From assembly GCA_028551475.1 (NCBI GenBank), contig CM052358.1:12693938-12757937 (forward strand): a DNA stretch of 64,000 nt. The letters are read 5' to 3'. The notes beneath the pieces are model-generated. The model had not been told where the DNA came from. It did no database searches and saw only the letters and a program-made list of their open reading frames with translations. Shown piece after piece: positions 21,957-33,669 of the stretch; positions within the stretch are counted from its first letter, which is position 1, and each line of letters starts with the position of its first letter. A program made the translations under genes and the position numbers. Source of the stretch: Casuarina equisetifolia (taxonomy: Eukaryota; Streptophyta; Magnoliopsida; Fagales; Casuarinaceae).

Positions 21957-24900
21957 CTTAAATTTTAATATTATATTAGACATTTTATTTTTATTTAAAA
22001 TTTGATTTAATTATAGGATTTTTTATTCTTTACAAAATAATTTTAAAGTAGAACTAATACAATATGAAACTTTTATCACATTAATAATTTGTTCTTCTAG
22101 ACTTCTAACTGAGTTGAAGGATACAATTGCCCCCGTGGATATGTCGGAATAGCTCATTGATATCCTCGCCCTTTGCTATGACATAATGCCTTCCCAAAAC
22201 GTACAACCGACTTACGAGCCGATTTCATGTTCTTGCAAATGTTTGCTTTCAACTTCACCTTGAAATATCTTCAAACACTTGTCCGTATGTTGCTGTAATT
22301 CTAAAAGCTGCAATCTAGCTAACAGTAAGTCACTATGACCTATCGAGTACAGATGCAGACAATTGACGAAAACTAGCGGTAATTATAGGTACGCTGTTAG
22401 AAATGAAACATAGAGTTGTTCTGAAAAGCTGATCATTGTTTGTCTAACTGAACCATCAAAGACTAAAAGCAGTTGGTTTTAGTCCATGCGCAGTCGGGTT
22501 GCGTTGGAGTTAAGTTTCGTGAGTTGTTTTTTTGGCAAGTCCGACTCGACCCCCTTCTACACTTTAGTGCGTGAGTTAGTGCAATAAGTGTACTAAGTTT
22601 TTCGTTCCAATACGAATTCCATCGTTTCTCATTGTATCATCAACTCCGAAATCAAAGCCCCACTCTACAGTTTTATCTTATCAAATCGCGAGCTCAATTC
22701 TAGCTCTGAATTTTCAGTACAAATGCACCAGAGAACTTCAAGTTAATGCACTGCGCCTGTTTCATACCGGTTGGTGGCCACGTTTATTATTAGAAACCAA
22801 AACATTTATGGTCAACAAGTTGAAAAAAGGTCAAGTCAAGACCACAACAGCCACCAACCCATTGGGAGGCCTGACAGCTTTCTATTTTCATAAATTATGT
22901 GGTTCTTAGTGGGTTTTCAAAAGTAGAGCAAATGACGACAACTCAAGACAGAGTGCTTTGCCTCGAGCCCCCTCCGCCCCCTTATAAGTGATAAACTATT
23001 ACAGAATCTTGCAAAAGGAGCGGCATGGTTGGCTCCTCAAACTGGGGAGCTCGTGCGCTGGGCTAACAGATACTTGAACTCAATCATATATCATAATAAA
23101 ATGGACAACAGAGTGGGATTCTCTCTTTTCCAGGACTGCGCCGCACAAGTAACGGTGAAGGATTCTTGGTGGTGGGTCTGAGAAAAAAAGTGCAGCAAGA
23201 ACGTGCGGTGGTAGTTGTTTCATACAGACGTCAGGGCAAGAGAATCTCTGGACAGAATCTTTGAATGCCAGGATTCAAGATCTTCTAACTTGCACCAAGA
23301 CCTATGCAACCAACACTTTAGAGAGGAGTAAGACCTTAGAGAACGTTGTATTTGCAAGTGGCCCAAACCATAACCTCACGAGTTATAATATAGGTGTTCC
23401 TAATCTCTCTTTGACGATTCTCGTATTTATAAGTGAGATCATAATTTCATTTTAAACAAGAAAATACTTTGGAAAAAGAATTAAAAAAATAACATATGAT
23501 TTCTCTCAAATATAAGGAAAAACAAAATAGGAATCTTAAGTCTTAGTTGACTTGCATTACTCTTGTGAGTGCCGTGCTAAGTATTTTTCTCATTCAAGCA
23601 TAGGTTAGGGGAAGTTTTGGATTTAAACTATGAACCTGGCTTGTTCGAGCATGAGTCAAACTTAAGTCAAACAGGCTTGAAACTAAGTTTCAGATTATAC
23701 TAAACTTTTAACTTGAGTGCGAACAATTTGAATCCAAAGCAATCCCTTTGTTGATGTCAATATTTTCAATATCTATACAAAATCTAATAGTCATGAATAA
23801 CACGAGCTTGCATGACACGCTCAATAGGGAATCACTTTTGGAACTAATAGGTGTCTCCAAACTACTATTGATAGATAGGAGGTTGCAGTGGTCATATATT
23901 GTGCTAAAATGAGGCGAGATAGAGGACAAGAGTAGTGAAGAAAAGGTCATATTCTTTTGCCTTTGAGATATAGAACTTTCTAAGCAATATCACAAATCAT
24001 TAGTTGATAAGTATCTAGTTCAAGTAGGACCAGGCGTTGCCTAGGATATTTTGATCTTAACACTTTGATTTATGAGTTTGGGTGCATGTGTGTATAAAAA
24101 TAAAAAGTCACAAATCACTAGTTCTAGTATTTAGTTTGTCTTAGAATGCTATTAAGAGATTTCTTTTTTGGTGCATATCTCTTTCAATATGCCTAACGTA
24201 TTATAGTATCTTCAAACCATCCTTGACAAAATAGTTACTGTAATATGTTCTAGACTTGGGCTTGAGGCCGTCAAGGATAGCATTTTTATCTTTTTATCTC
24301 CATCCATGTGTGGTTTGGACTATTACATCAATTCAAATGCAGCAGTAACTGCTCCAAGTAGGGCGACTTAGTTATGGTCTAAAATTTCAATTATGGTATC
24401 TTTAAACCATCCTTGACAAAATAGTTACTGTCATATATTCTAGACTTAGGCTTGAGGTCTTCAAGGATAGCATTTTGTTGTTTTATCTCCATCCAGTGTG
24501 TGGATTGGATATTACACCAATTCAAATTCAGTAGTAACTGCCCCAACCAGGGCAAATTAGTTTAAGCCCAAAACTTCAATTATCCTGTCCACGATAATTT
24601 TATTGGAAATTGTGATACGAAAGTAGAATTATAGTCTACCCGATAATTTTAATGGAAGTGATAGAGCTCAATTTTAGGATTCTTCTTGCAACCCAGGGGT
24701 AAACACCTCGGCTTTGGTTTCTGGAAAGTGTATTTCTTAAAAGTGGGTATTAGTTAGCTAGTTTCATGCATACATTTAACTAGAATGAAATACAAATGAC
24801 ATCATTTTTATTAACGGTTTTGTAAACCAGAAATTGAAAAAAAAAGAAAAAAAAGAAAAAAAAACGATACTTTTTCTTTTTTTATTCATTTTTAAGGCTT

Positions 24901-25185
24901 GTTTCTAAAAAACGATGCTTTGTGCCCTGAAGTTTACTTTAACGAGCATCTAAGAATATCGCTGTTAGTCGCTGAGCTGCCCTTCTAAAGTAGAGGTAAA
25001 ATGAGATCGCAAACATGAGATGGCAAACATGAGATACATACATCTGAAAATTACAACGTAACGGTCAGCATGTGAAATAAAAGAAACATCATCATTAGTT
25101 TATGAAGCTAATGGGAGAATATGACAAAACCTGGCACATGATATCAGTCAGCCTAGCGTGCACCACCATGAGCGTGGTTTAGTTA
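21957..25185. repeat. Tandem segmental duplication, unit 1
   Basis: This 3.2-kb unit is followed directly by a second copy (25,186-27,840). Matching blocks include 'cccgtggatatgtcgga' (22,133 and 25,459), 'gaaaaaaggtcaagtcaagaccacaac' (22,822 and 26,122), 'actgcgccgcacaag' (23,136 and 26,440), 'gttgtttcatacagacgt' and 'accaccatgagcgtggtt' (25,163 and 27,811). Similarity is high for much of the middle. No protein family was recognised in either copy; the longest frames are under 85 codons and differ between copies, which argues against a conserved gene. Confidence 0.85.
24201..24587. repeat. 190-bp tandem repeat, two copies
   Basis: Copy 1 is about 24,201-24,390 and copy 2 about 24,391-24,587. 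Both run from 'ttat(a/g)gtatctt(c/t)aaaccatccttgacaaaatagttactgt' through 'tctagactt(g/a)ggcttgagg' and 'gtcaaggatagcattt' to 'aaa(a/c)ttcaattat'. Unit 2 of the larger duplication keeps only the first 40 or so bases (about 27,356-27,396), so most of it was lost there, or gained here. Confidence 0.85.
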
Positions 25186-27840
25186 AAACTTTTAATTTAT
25201 ATTAGAAAGTTTATTTTTATTTAAAAATTGATTTAATAATATGATGCTTTTCTTCTTTATAAAGAAACTTTTAATTGAATTATAATTTTGGAGTATGACT
25301 CTAAATTTTTGTATTCTCTTATTTTTTTTATGAATAAATTCACCTATTTATTAAAAAAGAAAAACTTTTAAAGCAAAATTAAAACAATATGAAACTTTTA
25401 TAACATTAATAATTTGTTCTTATGGGCTTCTAACTAGGTTTAAGGATACAAATGCTCCCGTGGATATGTCGGAGTAGCACAATGATATCCTCGCCCTTTG
25501 CTATGGCATAATGGCTTCACAAGCGTGCAACCAACTTATGACCCGAGTTCATGTACTTGCAAAAGTTTGCTTTCAACTTCTCCTTGAGATATCTTCAAAA
25601 AATTGTCCCTATTTATTGTAATGTACTCGATCCAACAGTAAGTCACTATGATCTAGCAAGTACCGATGACAATTGACGAAAACTAGCGACAACTATAGGT
25701 ACGTTAGCATTGAAACAAAGAGTAGTTCCGAAAAACTGGTCACTGTTTGTCTAACTGAACCCAAATAAGACTAAAAACTGTTGGTTTTAGTCCATGCACA
25801 GACAGGTTGCGTTGGAGTTAAGTTTCATGGAGTTGGTTTTTTGACAAGCCCGACTTGGTCCCCCCTGCGGGTTAGTTCGTGAGTTAGTGCAATAAGTGTG
25901 ATAAGTTTTCGTGGCGAAAACGAATTCTGTCGTTCCTCATAGTATCATGTACTTATAAATCAAAGTCCCACCACACTCTTTTGAAATCGCGAGATCAATT
26001 CAAGCTCTGAATTTGTCAGTACAAATGCACCAGAGATCTTCAAGTCAATGCGCTGTGCCTGTTTCATACCTCTTGGTGGCCATGTTTTTTATTAGAAACC
26101 AAAAAAATTATGGTCAAGAAATTGAAAAAAGGTCAAGTCAAGACCACAACAACCACCAACCCACTGGAAGTCCTGACAGCTTTCCTCTTCTATAAATTAT
26201 GTCTTTCTCAGTGGGTTTTTAAAAGTAAAGCAAATGAAGACAACTCAAGACAGAGTGCTTTGCCTCGAGTCCCCTCCGCCCCCTATATAAGTGATAAACT
26301 ATTATAGAATCTTGCAAAAGGAACGGCGTGGCTGGCTCCTCAAACTGGGGAGCTTGTGCGTTGGGCTAACGGATACTTGAACTCACTATCATATATCATA
26401 ATAAAATGGAGAACAGAGTAGGATTCTCTCTTTTCCAGGACTGCGCCGCACAAGCAACGGTGAAGGATTCTTGGTGGTGGGTCTGATAAAAAAAAAATGC
26501 AGCAAGAACGTGCGGTGGTAGTTGTTTCATACAGACGTTAGGGCAAGAGAATCTCTGTACAGAATCTTTTAAAGCCAAGATTCAAGATCTTCTAACATGC
26601 TCCAAGACCTATGCAACCAACACTTCAGAGAGAGAGTAAGACCTTAGAGAACGTTGTATTTGCAAGTGGCCCAAACCATAACCTCACGAGTTAATATAGG
26701 TGTTCCTAATCTCGCTTTGACGATTCTCGTATTTATAAGTGAGATCATAATTTCATTTTAAACAAGAAAATACTTTGGAAAAAGAATTAAAAAAATAACA
26801 TATGATTTCTCTCAAATATAAGGAAAAACAAAATAGGAATCTTAAGTCTTAGTTGACTTGCATTACTCTTGTGAGTGCTGTGCTAAGTATTTTTCTCATT
26901 CAAGCATAGGTTAGGGGAAGTTTTGGATTTAAACTATGAACCTGGCTTGTTTAAGCACGAGTCAAAGTTAAGGCAAACGAGGCTTGAAACTAAGTTTCAG
27001 ATTATACTCAAACTTTTAACTTGAGTGCGAACAATTTGAATCCAAAGCAACCCGTTTGCTGATGTCGATATTGTGAATACCTATACAAAATCTAACGGTC
27101 ATGAATAACACAAGCTTGCATGACACGCTCAATGGGGAATCAGTTTTGGAAAACTCTACTAATAGGTGTCTCCGAACTTCTATTGATGGATAAGAGGTTG
27201 TAGTAGTTGGGAGTAAGTATTGCCTAGAATATTTTGATCTTAGATTTAACACTCAAATGTGTGACTTTGGATGCGTGTTTTTAGTTCTAGTATTTAGTTT
27301 GTCCTGTAATGTTATTGTTTTCTGATGCGTATATCTTTCCATATGCCTAACGTGTTATGGTATCTTTAAACCATCCTCGACAAAATAGTTACTGTCAAGG
27401 ATTCTTATTGCAATCAAGCAGTCACCACATCGGCTTTGGTTTCTGGAAAGTGTTTTCTAAAAGTGGGTATTTGTTAGCTAGTTTGATCTATACATTTGAC
27501 TAGAAAGAAGTACAGATGACATCATTTTTCTTAATGGTTGTGTAAAACGGAAATTGAAAAAAAATAAAAAAACGATGCTTTCTGCTCTGAAGTTTTTAAA
27601 CTTTAATGAGTTTGTAAGAATATCGCTGTTAGTTGCTAAGCTGCCCTTCTAAAGTAGTGCTAATCGTAAACATGTGATATTTATGCGTACATGCATCTAA
27701 AAGCCACAACGTGACGGTCAGCATATGAATGAAAGAAACATCATTAGTTTATGAAGCTAATGGGAGAATAAGACAAAACCTTCCACATGGTACCAGTCAG
27801 CGTAGCCCACACCACCATGAGCGTGGTTGGCTTAAAACTA
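25186..27840. repeat. Tandem segmental duplication, unit 2
   Basis: Second copy of 21,957-25,185, shorter because it lacks the 190-bp tandem repeats and some flanking sequence. It also carries a short LINE tail near 25,275-25,370 that unit 1 lacks. The unit joins end to end with unit 1 near 25,185, as expected for unequal exchange. Confidence 0.85.
25275..25370 (+). mobile_element. LINE tail fragment inserted in unit 2
   Basis: 'attataattttggagtatgactctaaatttttgta' then 'atgaataaattcacctatttattaaaaaag' matches the last 90 bases of LINEs A and B. Unit 1 has no counterpart at this position (about 22,035), so this very short LINE copy inserted after the tandem duplication. Confidence 0.6.
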
Positions 27841-28418
27841 GTTGCTTGGGGGTTGTGGACTAAAACCTTTTGATTTTAGACATTATAGATCACCAACTGA
27901 ATGAAATGCTTATTAACGCTTGTTTCAAATGTGTTGCCGTATGTTATTCTTGTGGTTCTTTAAGCTATATGCATCACGGAGAATATCCTAGGTGTTGTCC
28001 TTCTTGTCATACGAAGGTGGTTAGTTTACTGTATTCTGATGTTCAATTATTTTCCCTTACAAATTAATTTCGAGCTTTGTGAGATCAGGTGACAAGAAGG
28101 GCAATATGGAAAAATAAAAAATTCCACAATATTTCGATGAAAAAGAAGCAATAATTGAAAAACAGCTCTTTATTGTACGCACATCCAAACTGAGTTAAAA
28201 AACCGACATCGACAGCTAGTAACATAGAGAGCGTAGGCTAGAAATACAGACGTTTTGGTTCACAGGTGGAACTTTAAACTCCAAATCTTACATCCACAAA
28301 AAAATGAAGACAAAATACGGGCCCAGAACATCATTGGTAACAAACAGGCAATTGAATTCATTCCTTCATGATGGGTGAAAACCTGTCATGTTGAATACGG
28401 GAGCACCAAGAAGTAGGC
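27841..28418. other. Gene-free stretch downstream of the 28-kb CEP locus
   Basis: One 65-codon plus-strand frame (27,870-28,067) is cysteine-rich ('CFKCVAVCYSCGSLSYMHH...CCPSCHTKV') and could suggest a zinc-binding module, but it fits no family I can name and has no support around it. Otherwise this is the 3' flank of the CEP locus. Confidence 0.3.
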
Positions 28419-28747
28419 CTAGTTTCGAAGTGAATGTCCAACACCAGGACTGTGACCGGGAGCTGTGGGTCTGAAGTCATCGATGTCATGACCAGGAGGA
28501 GGCGGCTGTGACACACCTAAGGCTGGGGGTGTGGAAGGAACTTCAGTAATCGCCTCGTTGACTTTGTCATCACCAAGTATCTTACCGTGCGTTATAGTTT
28601 TCCTTCCATAGATTTTATTTTGAGTTGAGAGTTTCGAAGTTGGCTATTGTTACCCATAGGCAAGTGCCTTCCCTGTACACACTGATCATCACGGAAAAGG
28701 ATCAAAACCAAGAAGAGAAAAGCATAGGTTAACTTGTTCTTCGTCAT
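28419..28747 (-). pseudogene. CEP peptide precursor with one frame break
   Basis: Minus-strand ATG at 28,747 opens 'MTKNKLTYAFLFLVLILF', a signal peptide nearly matching 'FLFLVLIF' of the 36.5-kb paralogue, then 'VQGRHLPMGNNSQL' where the paralogue has 'IEGRRLLVGKNSEF'. The C-terminal half is in a different frame: 'KILGDDKVNEAITEVPSTPP', a proline-rich spacer, then 'DIDDFRPTAPGHSPGVGH' and 'SLRN' before the stop at 28,419-28,421. Start and stop are 329 nt apart against 327 nt in the intact gene, so a small indel near 28,610-28,640 explains the break. Because everything else is intact, this could be a very recent pseudogene, a real null allele or a sequence error. The CEP domain is perfect. 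Confidence 0.82.
28431..28475 (-). other. CEP hormone domain of the 28-kb locus
   Basis: Encodes DFRPTAPGHSPGVGH, with the three prolines that are typically hydroxylated, followed by SLRN and the stop. It is preceded by D-I-D, the acidic lead-in common before CEP domains. Confidence 0.88.
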
Positions 28748-28848
28748 CGGGATTGAAAGCAATCGAAAGACTGATTGAGGGGGGTCGAGAGACAGAGATG
28801 AAGATGGTTGGGGAGTTTTGAATAAGCCAATGAAACGAGAAAGGTGCC

Positions 28849-28866
28849 TATTGCTTAAATAAGCTG
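28849..28866 (-). promoter_or_regulatory. TATA-like element upstream of the 28-kb CEP locus
   Basis: The minus strand reads 'cttatttaagcaatag' about 105-115 bases before the ATG at 28,747. A plausible but weak TATA element. Confidence 0.35.
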
Positions 28867-31794
28867 ATCAAGTTGGGTGCTTACTGTTCAGTTGCCGAAG
28901 AAGCAACAAGTTGCCAAGTGCTCAAACAACTAAGCATGTGAATCACTTAAAACTTTTGCTCAAAGAACTTCAAGAAACCTATTGGCGAACGTAACCAATG
29001 GGCCATAGACCCTCTTAGTTGGAACCATGAAAGTTTCAATCTCGTCATTCGCTTTTCTAAAACAACTAGGCTTCTATGCTCAAAATAATCAGCCCTACGA
29101 ACCATCAAATTTAATTTGGGTTTTTAACCTACAAACTTCTATTTTTTAAGCTTCGTGTTCTAGCTCAAATACAAGACCAAGAATCCCTTCGGAAGCGAAG
29201 CTTAGGATCCATCGTTGGACTAAGCTTCACTTTGCTCAAATTTGGGATTCGTCTTTTATTTTCCATTCATCGTAAGTTTGCGACAAGACACAAAAATCTC
29301 TCTGGAAAGAAACTTATCATACGCTGTGTCCGAAGTAGATATTTAACTTGCGTTACCCACGGCAGAAAATTGTTTTTGCTAAGCTTATGGGGGATGAAGT
29401 TTTTTACGCTAACAGTGCTTAGAAAAGGATATGCTGGTTTATCAGCCACATGTTGGTTGGAATAGAATATGCCTTAATCAAGTAAGAACGAGAACAGGAA
29501 AAAAGACTAATTTTGTTCCATTTCATATGGTATGTACTCTGCAAACGAGAATGGAACAGTATGGAACAAACTTTAAACTTGTACAGACCAAAATAAGAAG
29601 TCTAACAGGACTCTAGCAAGACCGGATTTGACCGGGTTCTGACAAAAAAAAAAAAACTGATTTCTCCATCGTGTACCTAACAAGTTTTCTTTTCTACAGA
29701 TGGAACCCAGTCCTGACCAAAGTTCGGTCAGATTTAAGACAAACTCCCAAGTCGAGTAACATTTGATTCTACTACGTATTGTGACAGTTTTAGGTAATGG
29801 GAAAGTTTACACAATGATTGTGCTATTTGACTACAAGTTGCGTCTATTGTCTGCATTCAAGGTTTTCTAAAGTTGGTACTATTTTTCCGTAACCATCATG
29901 CTTATTAAGTTGTTATTGCTAGTGTTCATCTCTAAAGGTGTTCACTAACTATCCACTTTTAACTGAGAATCTAAGACAGTGGTCAGGCAATTTCTATTCA
30001 AAAAAATGTGGGACAGAAAAAGAAAAAGGAAAAGAAAAGAGGACACAATAAAAAATAAAAAAAAAAAAGAAAGGGGGAAAACGGGAGTAAGTAAAGCTTC
30101 GATGGACTCTTTCACTTTTGGCACGAGCGGTCAAGTGGAAGCTCTTTATAAGTACACTTTGTACCTCTTTTAAGTCTTTAACCGAGTCATAAGCCGTCAA
30201 AATAGCTTGTTATTAAACAGTTGCTACCCACAACAGTTTGTCTCCACATTCTTATGGAACTCTGTTAGTAGAAAAAGGAAAATATTTTGAGAGACCTAAC
30301 AAAGCACTTAGCCCGTATCCTTGTGAGATTAAATATTCATTGGTTTATGGTTGTCGTTAATTGGTTTTCTAACTAGTCTTTTCCATTCATATTCAAATTG
30401 CCTTTATCGCTCTCTGAAAAGTATATAGGAATCATTAAAAGGGGGTTGAATATACTGATTCTATCCCTCGGCTAAACTAGCTTATATGACCACTATTTGT
30501 AATTGCACGTTGGGCCAAACGGCTCTCAACCGTGTTCAGGTATTAATTTAGTGCATTATAGCTTCAATCATGGTAGCCATAGAAAATCACATAATTTTAT
30601 TTTTAAAGGTGGGGTTTCAGCTCGAAAAGTTGAGCTTTATGCCGAAAAGGGCTTAGATGCGCCAAATAAAGAAATTGTAAATTTGAGATGGAAAACGAAT
30701 CGTATGAATTAAAAGCTTTGCAGATTCCATTACAAGTTACTGTTCAACTGTACTGTACCTTAAATGTCTACTACGTACCCAGTTGATGTAGTATCATCCC
30801 TTGTTTAATATTTTCTCATTTTAATTAGCATCTATATATATCATCGGTACATCTTTGTCTCCTTGCAGTAAGTGCTTAACATTTGGGGTTTTCAGGTTCC
30901 GTGTTGATAAAGCCGTTGGCTGAAAGATCTAAGGCGTGGCCACTCACCCAATTGGTCAATCCATTTAAAATCTCTGCTCAACCTAAATTCCGTTGCACTT
31001 TGGTCAGCATTCTGAGGTTTGACGCTAGCTAAAGTATGGTTCCACTAAAACATAGACAACTCAGTGATGATGACAGTAACTTCTCTCGAAGAATGAGCAT
31101 GAACATAATAAATGTTCACTATTTTTCTCATCTTCCTGATGTTTGGCACACGTGGTTATTGGTACTAAATTAATGTGTGTAAATTCACAGGTTCAATTTT
31201 AAGTGAAGTTGGTGTTTTGACAATTCTTTAAAAGAGACTCTTTTACTCTCAGTCAAAATCAACTAGAATAAGCTTGCCTCTGGTGAGTTGAATGTATCAT
31301 TCGCTTGTCCCATGACTGCATTCAACTATACATCTTAGCTTTCTTTCATTTTTAATTCCTTAGATGTTTAATCTAATCAGCAATTAAACAATCGTACAAG
31401 ATATTTCCAAGTTTATTGTACTGTTCTTTAGAATTATTCCTGGTCTTTAATGGTTCCTTTTTGCCCTTTAAACAACTCAATACTTGCATTAGGGGCAATG
31501 ACGTGGAGACATAAACTGGCCGACATTAAAATATACGGCTTCCGTAGGAAACATCCCGCTACCCATGACAATACCAAAATTGTTCTTAGAACAGGCTTTC
31601 AAGAGTATTCACTTCCGAGACCCACATGTTTTTCCGTAGGGATTCCACGCCTATAAATTTCAAATTCCAATACTGACGCCTATTGTATGCTACAGATACT
31701 TCTCCCTTCTCTTATTAATTCACACGACCAAACTTTTCCATCATGATTTTGCAGCTCAAGCTTTCTTAAGTGTTTAGCCAATGAATATGATCGC
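28867..31794. other. Gene-free stretch
   Basis: About 2.9 kb with scattered short frames, none recognisable. A purine-rich low-complexity run lies at about 30,001-30,085 and an A run at 29,644-29,657. No retroelement domain was found. It may hold regulatory sequence for the CEP loci on either side, but nothing specific can be supported. Confidence 0.35.
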
Positions 31795-32385
31795 TAACGG
31801 CCAAGGAGAAATTATTCCCTTGCAGTTAATGGAAAGTCCATTTTCCCAGCTTGGGGCTGTCATCGAGCCTCTTATTACATATACAAGTACGAGCGACAAA
31901 TATTAGTGTACTCGGTTGCCTTAAGCCCTACAAAGTGCTTATTCCAGTTAGACCTGGTTTTGTTATCATTTTTCTTTTTCAGAAAAGCCATGTACCGGAG
32001 TTGATGGAAGATTTCATAGGTTACTATAAGCTTTATATTTCCAGTGGTTGAATCCTGTTTTAATAGTTTCAGCAAGTCTCTCAACCGAAGTTACAGAGTA
32101 ATAGTCATCTTCTAGACGATATTCCGAAATAAGTGATCATGTGTTAAGAAGTTGTTCATAAAAAAAGTTCCCTATTTAGGTTTGGTTGTTGTCAAGGGCT
32201 TGCAGTTAAACCTTGACATATGCTAAGCTTGGAAGGGGTTCAGATGAGGGGATGAATCACAAAGAACATGTAAAAATTATGGGAGACACATATATTACTA
32301 ATAGTTCATATCTATAGACACTTCCGCGTAAAGATTATTGCCTTATGAGAAATGATAATTCTAATACGTGCACTATCACTTATCT
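31795..32385. repeat. Duplicated host segment, copy B (without the LINE)
   Basis: Aligns with 6,765-7,359 and then, without interruption, with 13,423 onwards. At 32,347-32,375 'agaaatgataattctaatacgtgcact' corresponds to 'agaaatgacaatcctag' on the left of LINE A and 'atgacaatcttagtaagtacgtcact' on its right. Copy B therefore preserves the site as it was before LINE A inserted. Function of the segment is unknown. Confidence 0.6.
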
Positions 32386-32607
32386 TTTTGTTGGTAGGCA
32401 TGTGGTCCACCACATAAAATTGTGGAGGATTGAGATTGATGAATATTCACATTTGGAATAAGGCAACAATTACTAAATTGTCTTAAATTCTCTACAAGAA
32501 AGATATATGATATCATAAAAAAGTGGGAGAATTGGTGGATCAGATTCAATTCACTTGCAATTTCTGTGGCGAGGAAGGCAAGGGCAAAGCATGCTTTTTG
32601 CTGTCGG

Positions 32608-32970
32608 CCCCATAAACTCCCATCCCGTCGTCCCCCCCATCGCACCCCCATTGGCCCCGTAAACACCCATCCCGTCGTCCCCCCCATTGCACCCTCGTCG
32701 GCCCCGTAAACACCTACCCACAAATTGCTCCCCTGTCACCCATCCCCCAGATCCCGTTGTTCCCCCCATCGCACCCCCGTCGATTTGATCCGCCCCCAAA
32801 CCAGTTCCCGATCCTAGACCCCCCAAATCTCATCGGCCCATCGCACCACCAAATCGCCCCATCACACCCCCGTCACACCCCTATCTCGTTTCGGCATCCC
32901 TCCCTCTCATTCCTTAAACCCCACCATCCTAGGCCCCGTAAACACCCACCCACCCTTACCTAAAACCCCT
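32608..32970. repeat. C-rich tandem repeat block (47-bp period)
   Basis: Two units of 47 bp (32,608-32,654 and 32,655-32,701), each 'cccc(a/g)taaac(t/a)cccatcccgtcgtcccccccat...', then degraded units and a last 'ggccccgtaaacaccca' at 32,933. The block is far more C-rich than anything else in the window and strongly strand-asymmetric (C on plus, G on minus). Open frames here give Pro-rich or Gly-rich repeats and are a product of composition, not evidence of a protein. Confidence 0.85.
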
Positions 32971-32982
32971 AACCCAAGTTGC

Positions 32983-33480
32983 ATGAAGGATTTTCGGCCC
33001 ATTACCTACTACAATGTGTTATATAAAGTGATCTCAAAACTACTTGCTGAAAGGATAAGCCTTATTCTCCCTGAAGTGATTAGTCAAAACCAAATTACTT
33101 TTATCAGGGGTCGTCAAATCTCTAAAAATATTATGCTTTGTCAAGAATTGCTTCATAACTATTATAAGGGAGATAAAGGAAAGTGTGTTGCCATTAAGAT
33201 TAATCTTATGAAAGCTTATGACATAGTTAAATGGGATGCTATATTGGGTGTTCTCCAAGCTATTCATATTCCTCAAACTTTATTTGATCTGATTAGTCAA
33301 TGCATTACTACTACTAGATTCTCTGTGAATTTCAATGGTGAGCATGTAGGTTATTTTGAGGGTACTAATGGGTTAAGGCAAGGAGATCCTTTATCCCCTT
33401 ATTTGTTTGTGCTTGTCATGGAGATCCTTAATAGGATAATTATTGAGAAAGTTTCCACCTTTACTTTCAAATATCATTGA
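32983..33480 (+). pseudogene. LINE B reverse transcriptase fragment
   Basis: 165 codons of L1-type RT, from the 'MKDFRPITYYNVLYKVISK' motif through 'NQITFIRGRQIS', 'VAIKINLMKAYDIVKWD' (where D-x-x-K-A-F/Y-D is usual; the first Asp is Asn here) and 'GLRQGDPLSPYLFVLVM'. It ends at a stop after 'TFKYH'; the RT then continues in the same general register to the catalytic box near 33,520. The endonuclease domain is absent. RT in LINEs primes cDNA at nicked genomic DNA; this copy cannot do so. Confidence 0.8.
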
Positions 33481-33669
33481 AGGTGCAAGGAAGAGAAAAT
33501 CACTCACCTTTGTTTTGCAAATGATTTATTTTTGTTTGCACATGGGGATATTAATTCAGTATTATGTCTCATTGATGCCTTGGAGAAATTTGCAACACTC
33601 ACAGGTTTGCGGTATAATCCTAGTAAAAGTTAGATATTTTTTTCAAGGATCACTGAGCAAGAAAAACTT

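Noticed and set aside
27870..28067. Cys-rich 65-codon frame that could be a zinc-binding protein
   Set aside because: The cysteine spacing fits no family I know, and no promoter or paralogue supports it.
30001..30085. Purine-rich run as a possible LINE tail or polypurine tract
   Set aside because: No LINE 3' sequence or LTR adjoins it; it is simple low-complexity sequence.
32376..32963. Gly-rich and Pro-rich open frames in the C-rich block
   Set aside because: They arise from the tandem C-rich repeat on both strands and in several frames; no signal peptide or family supports them.
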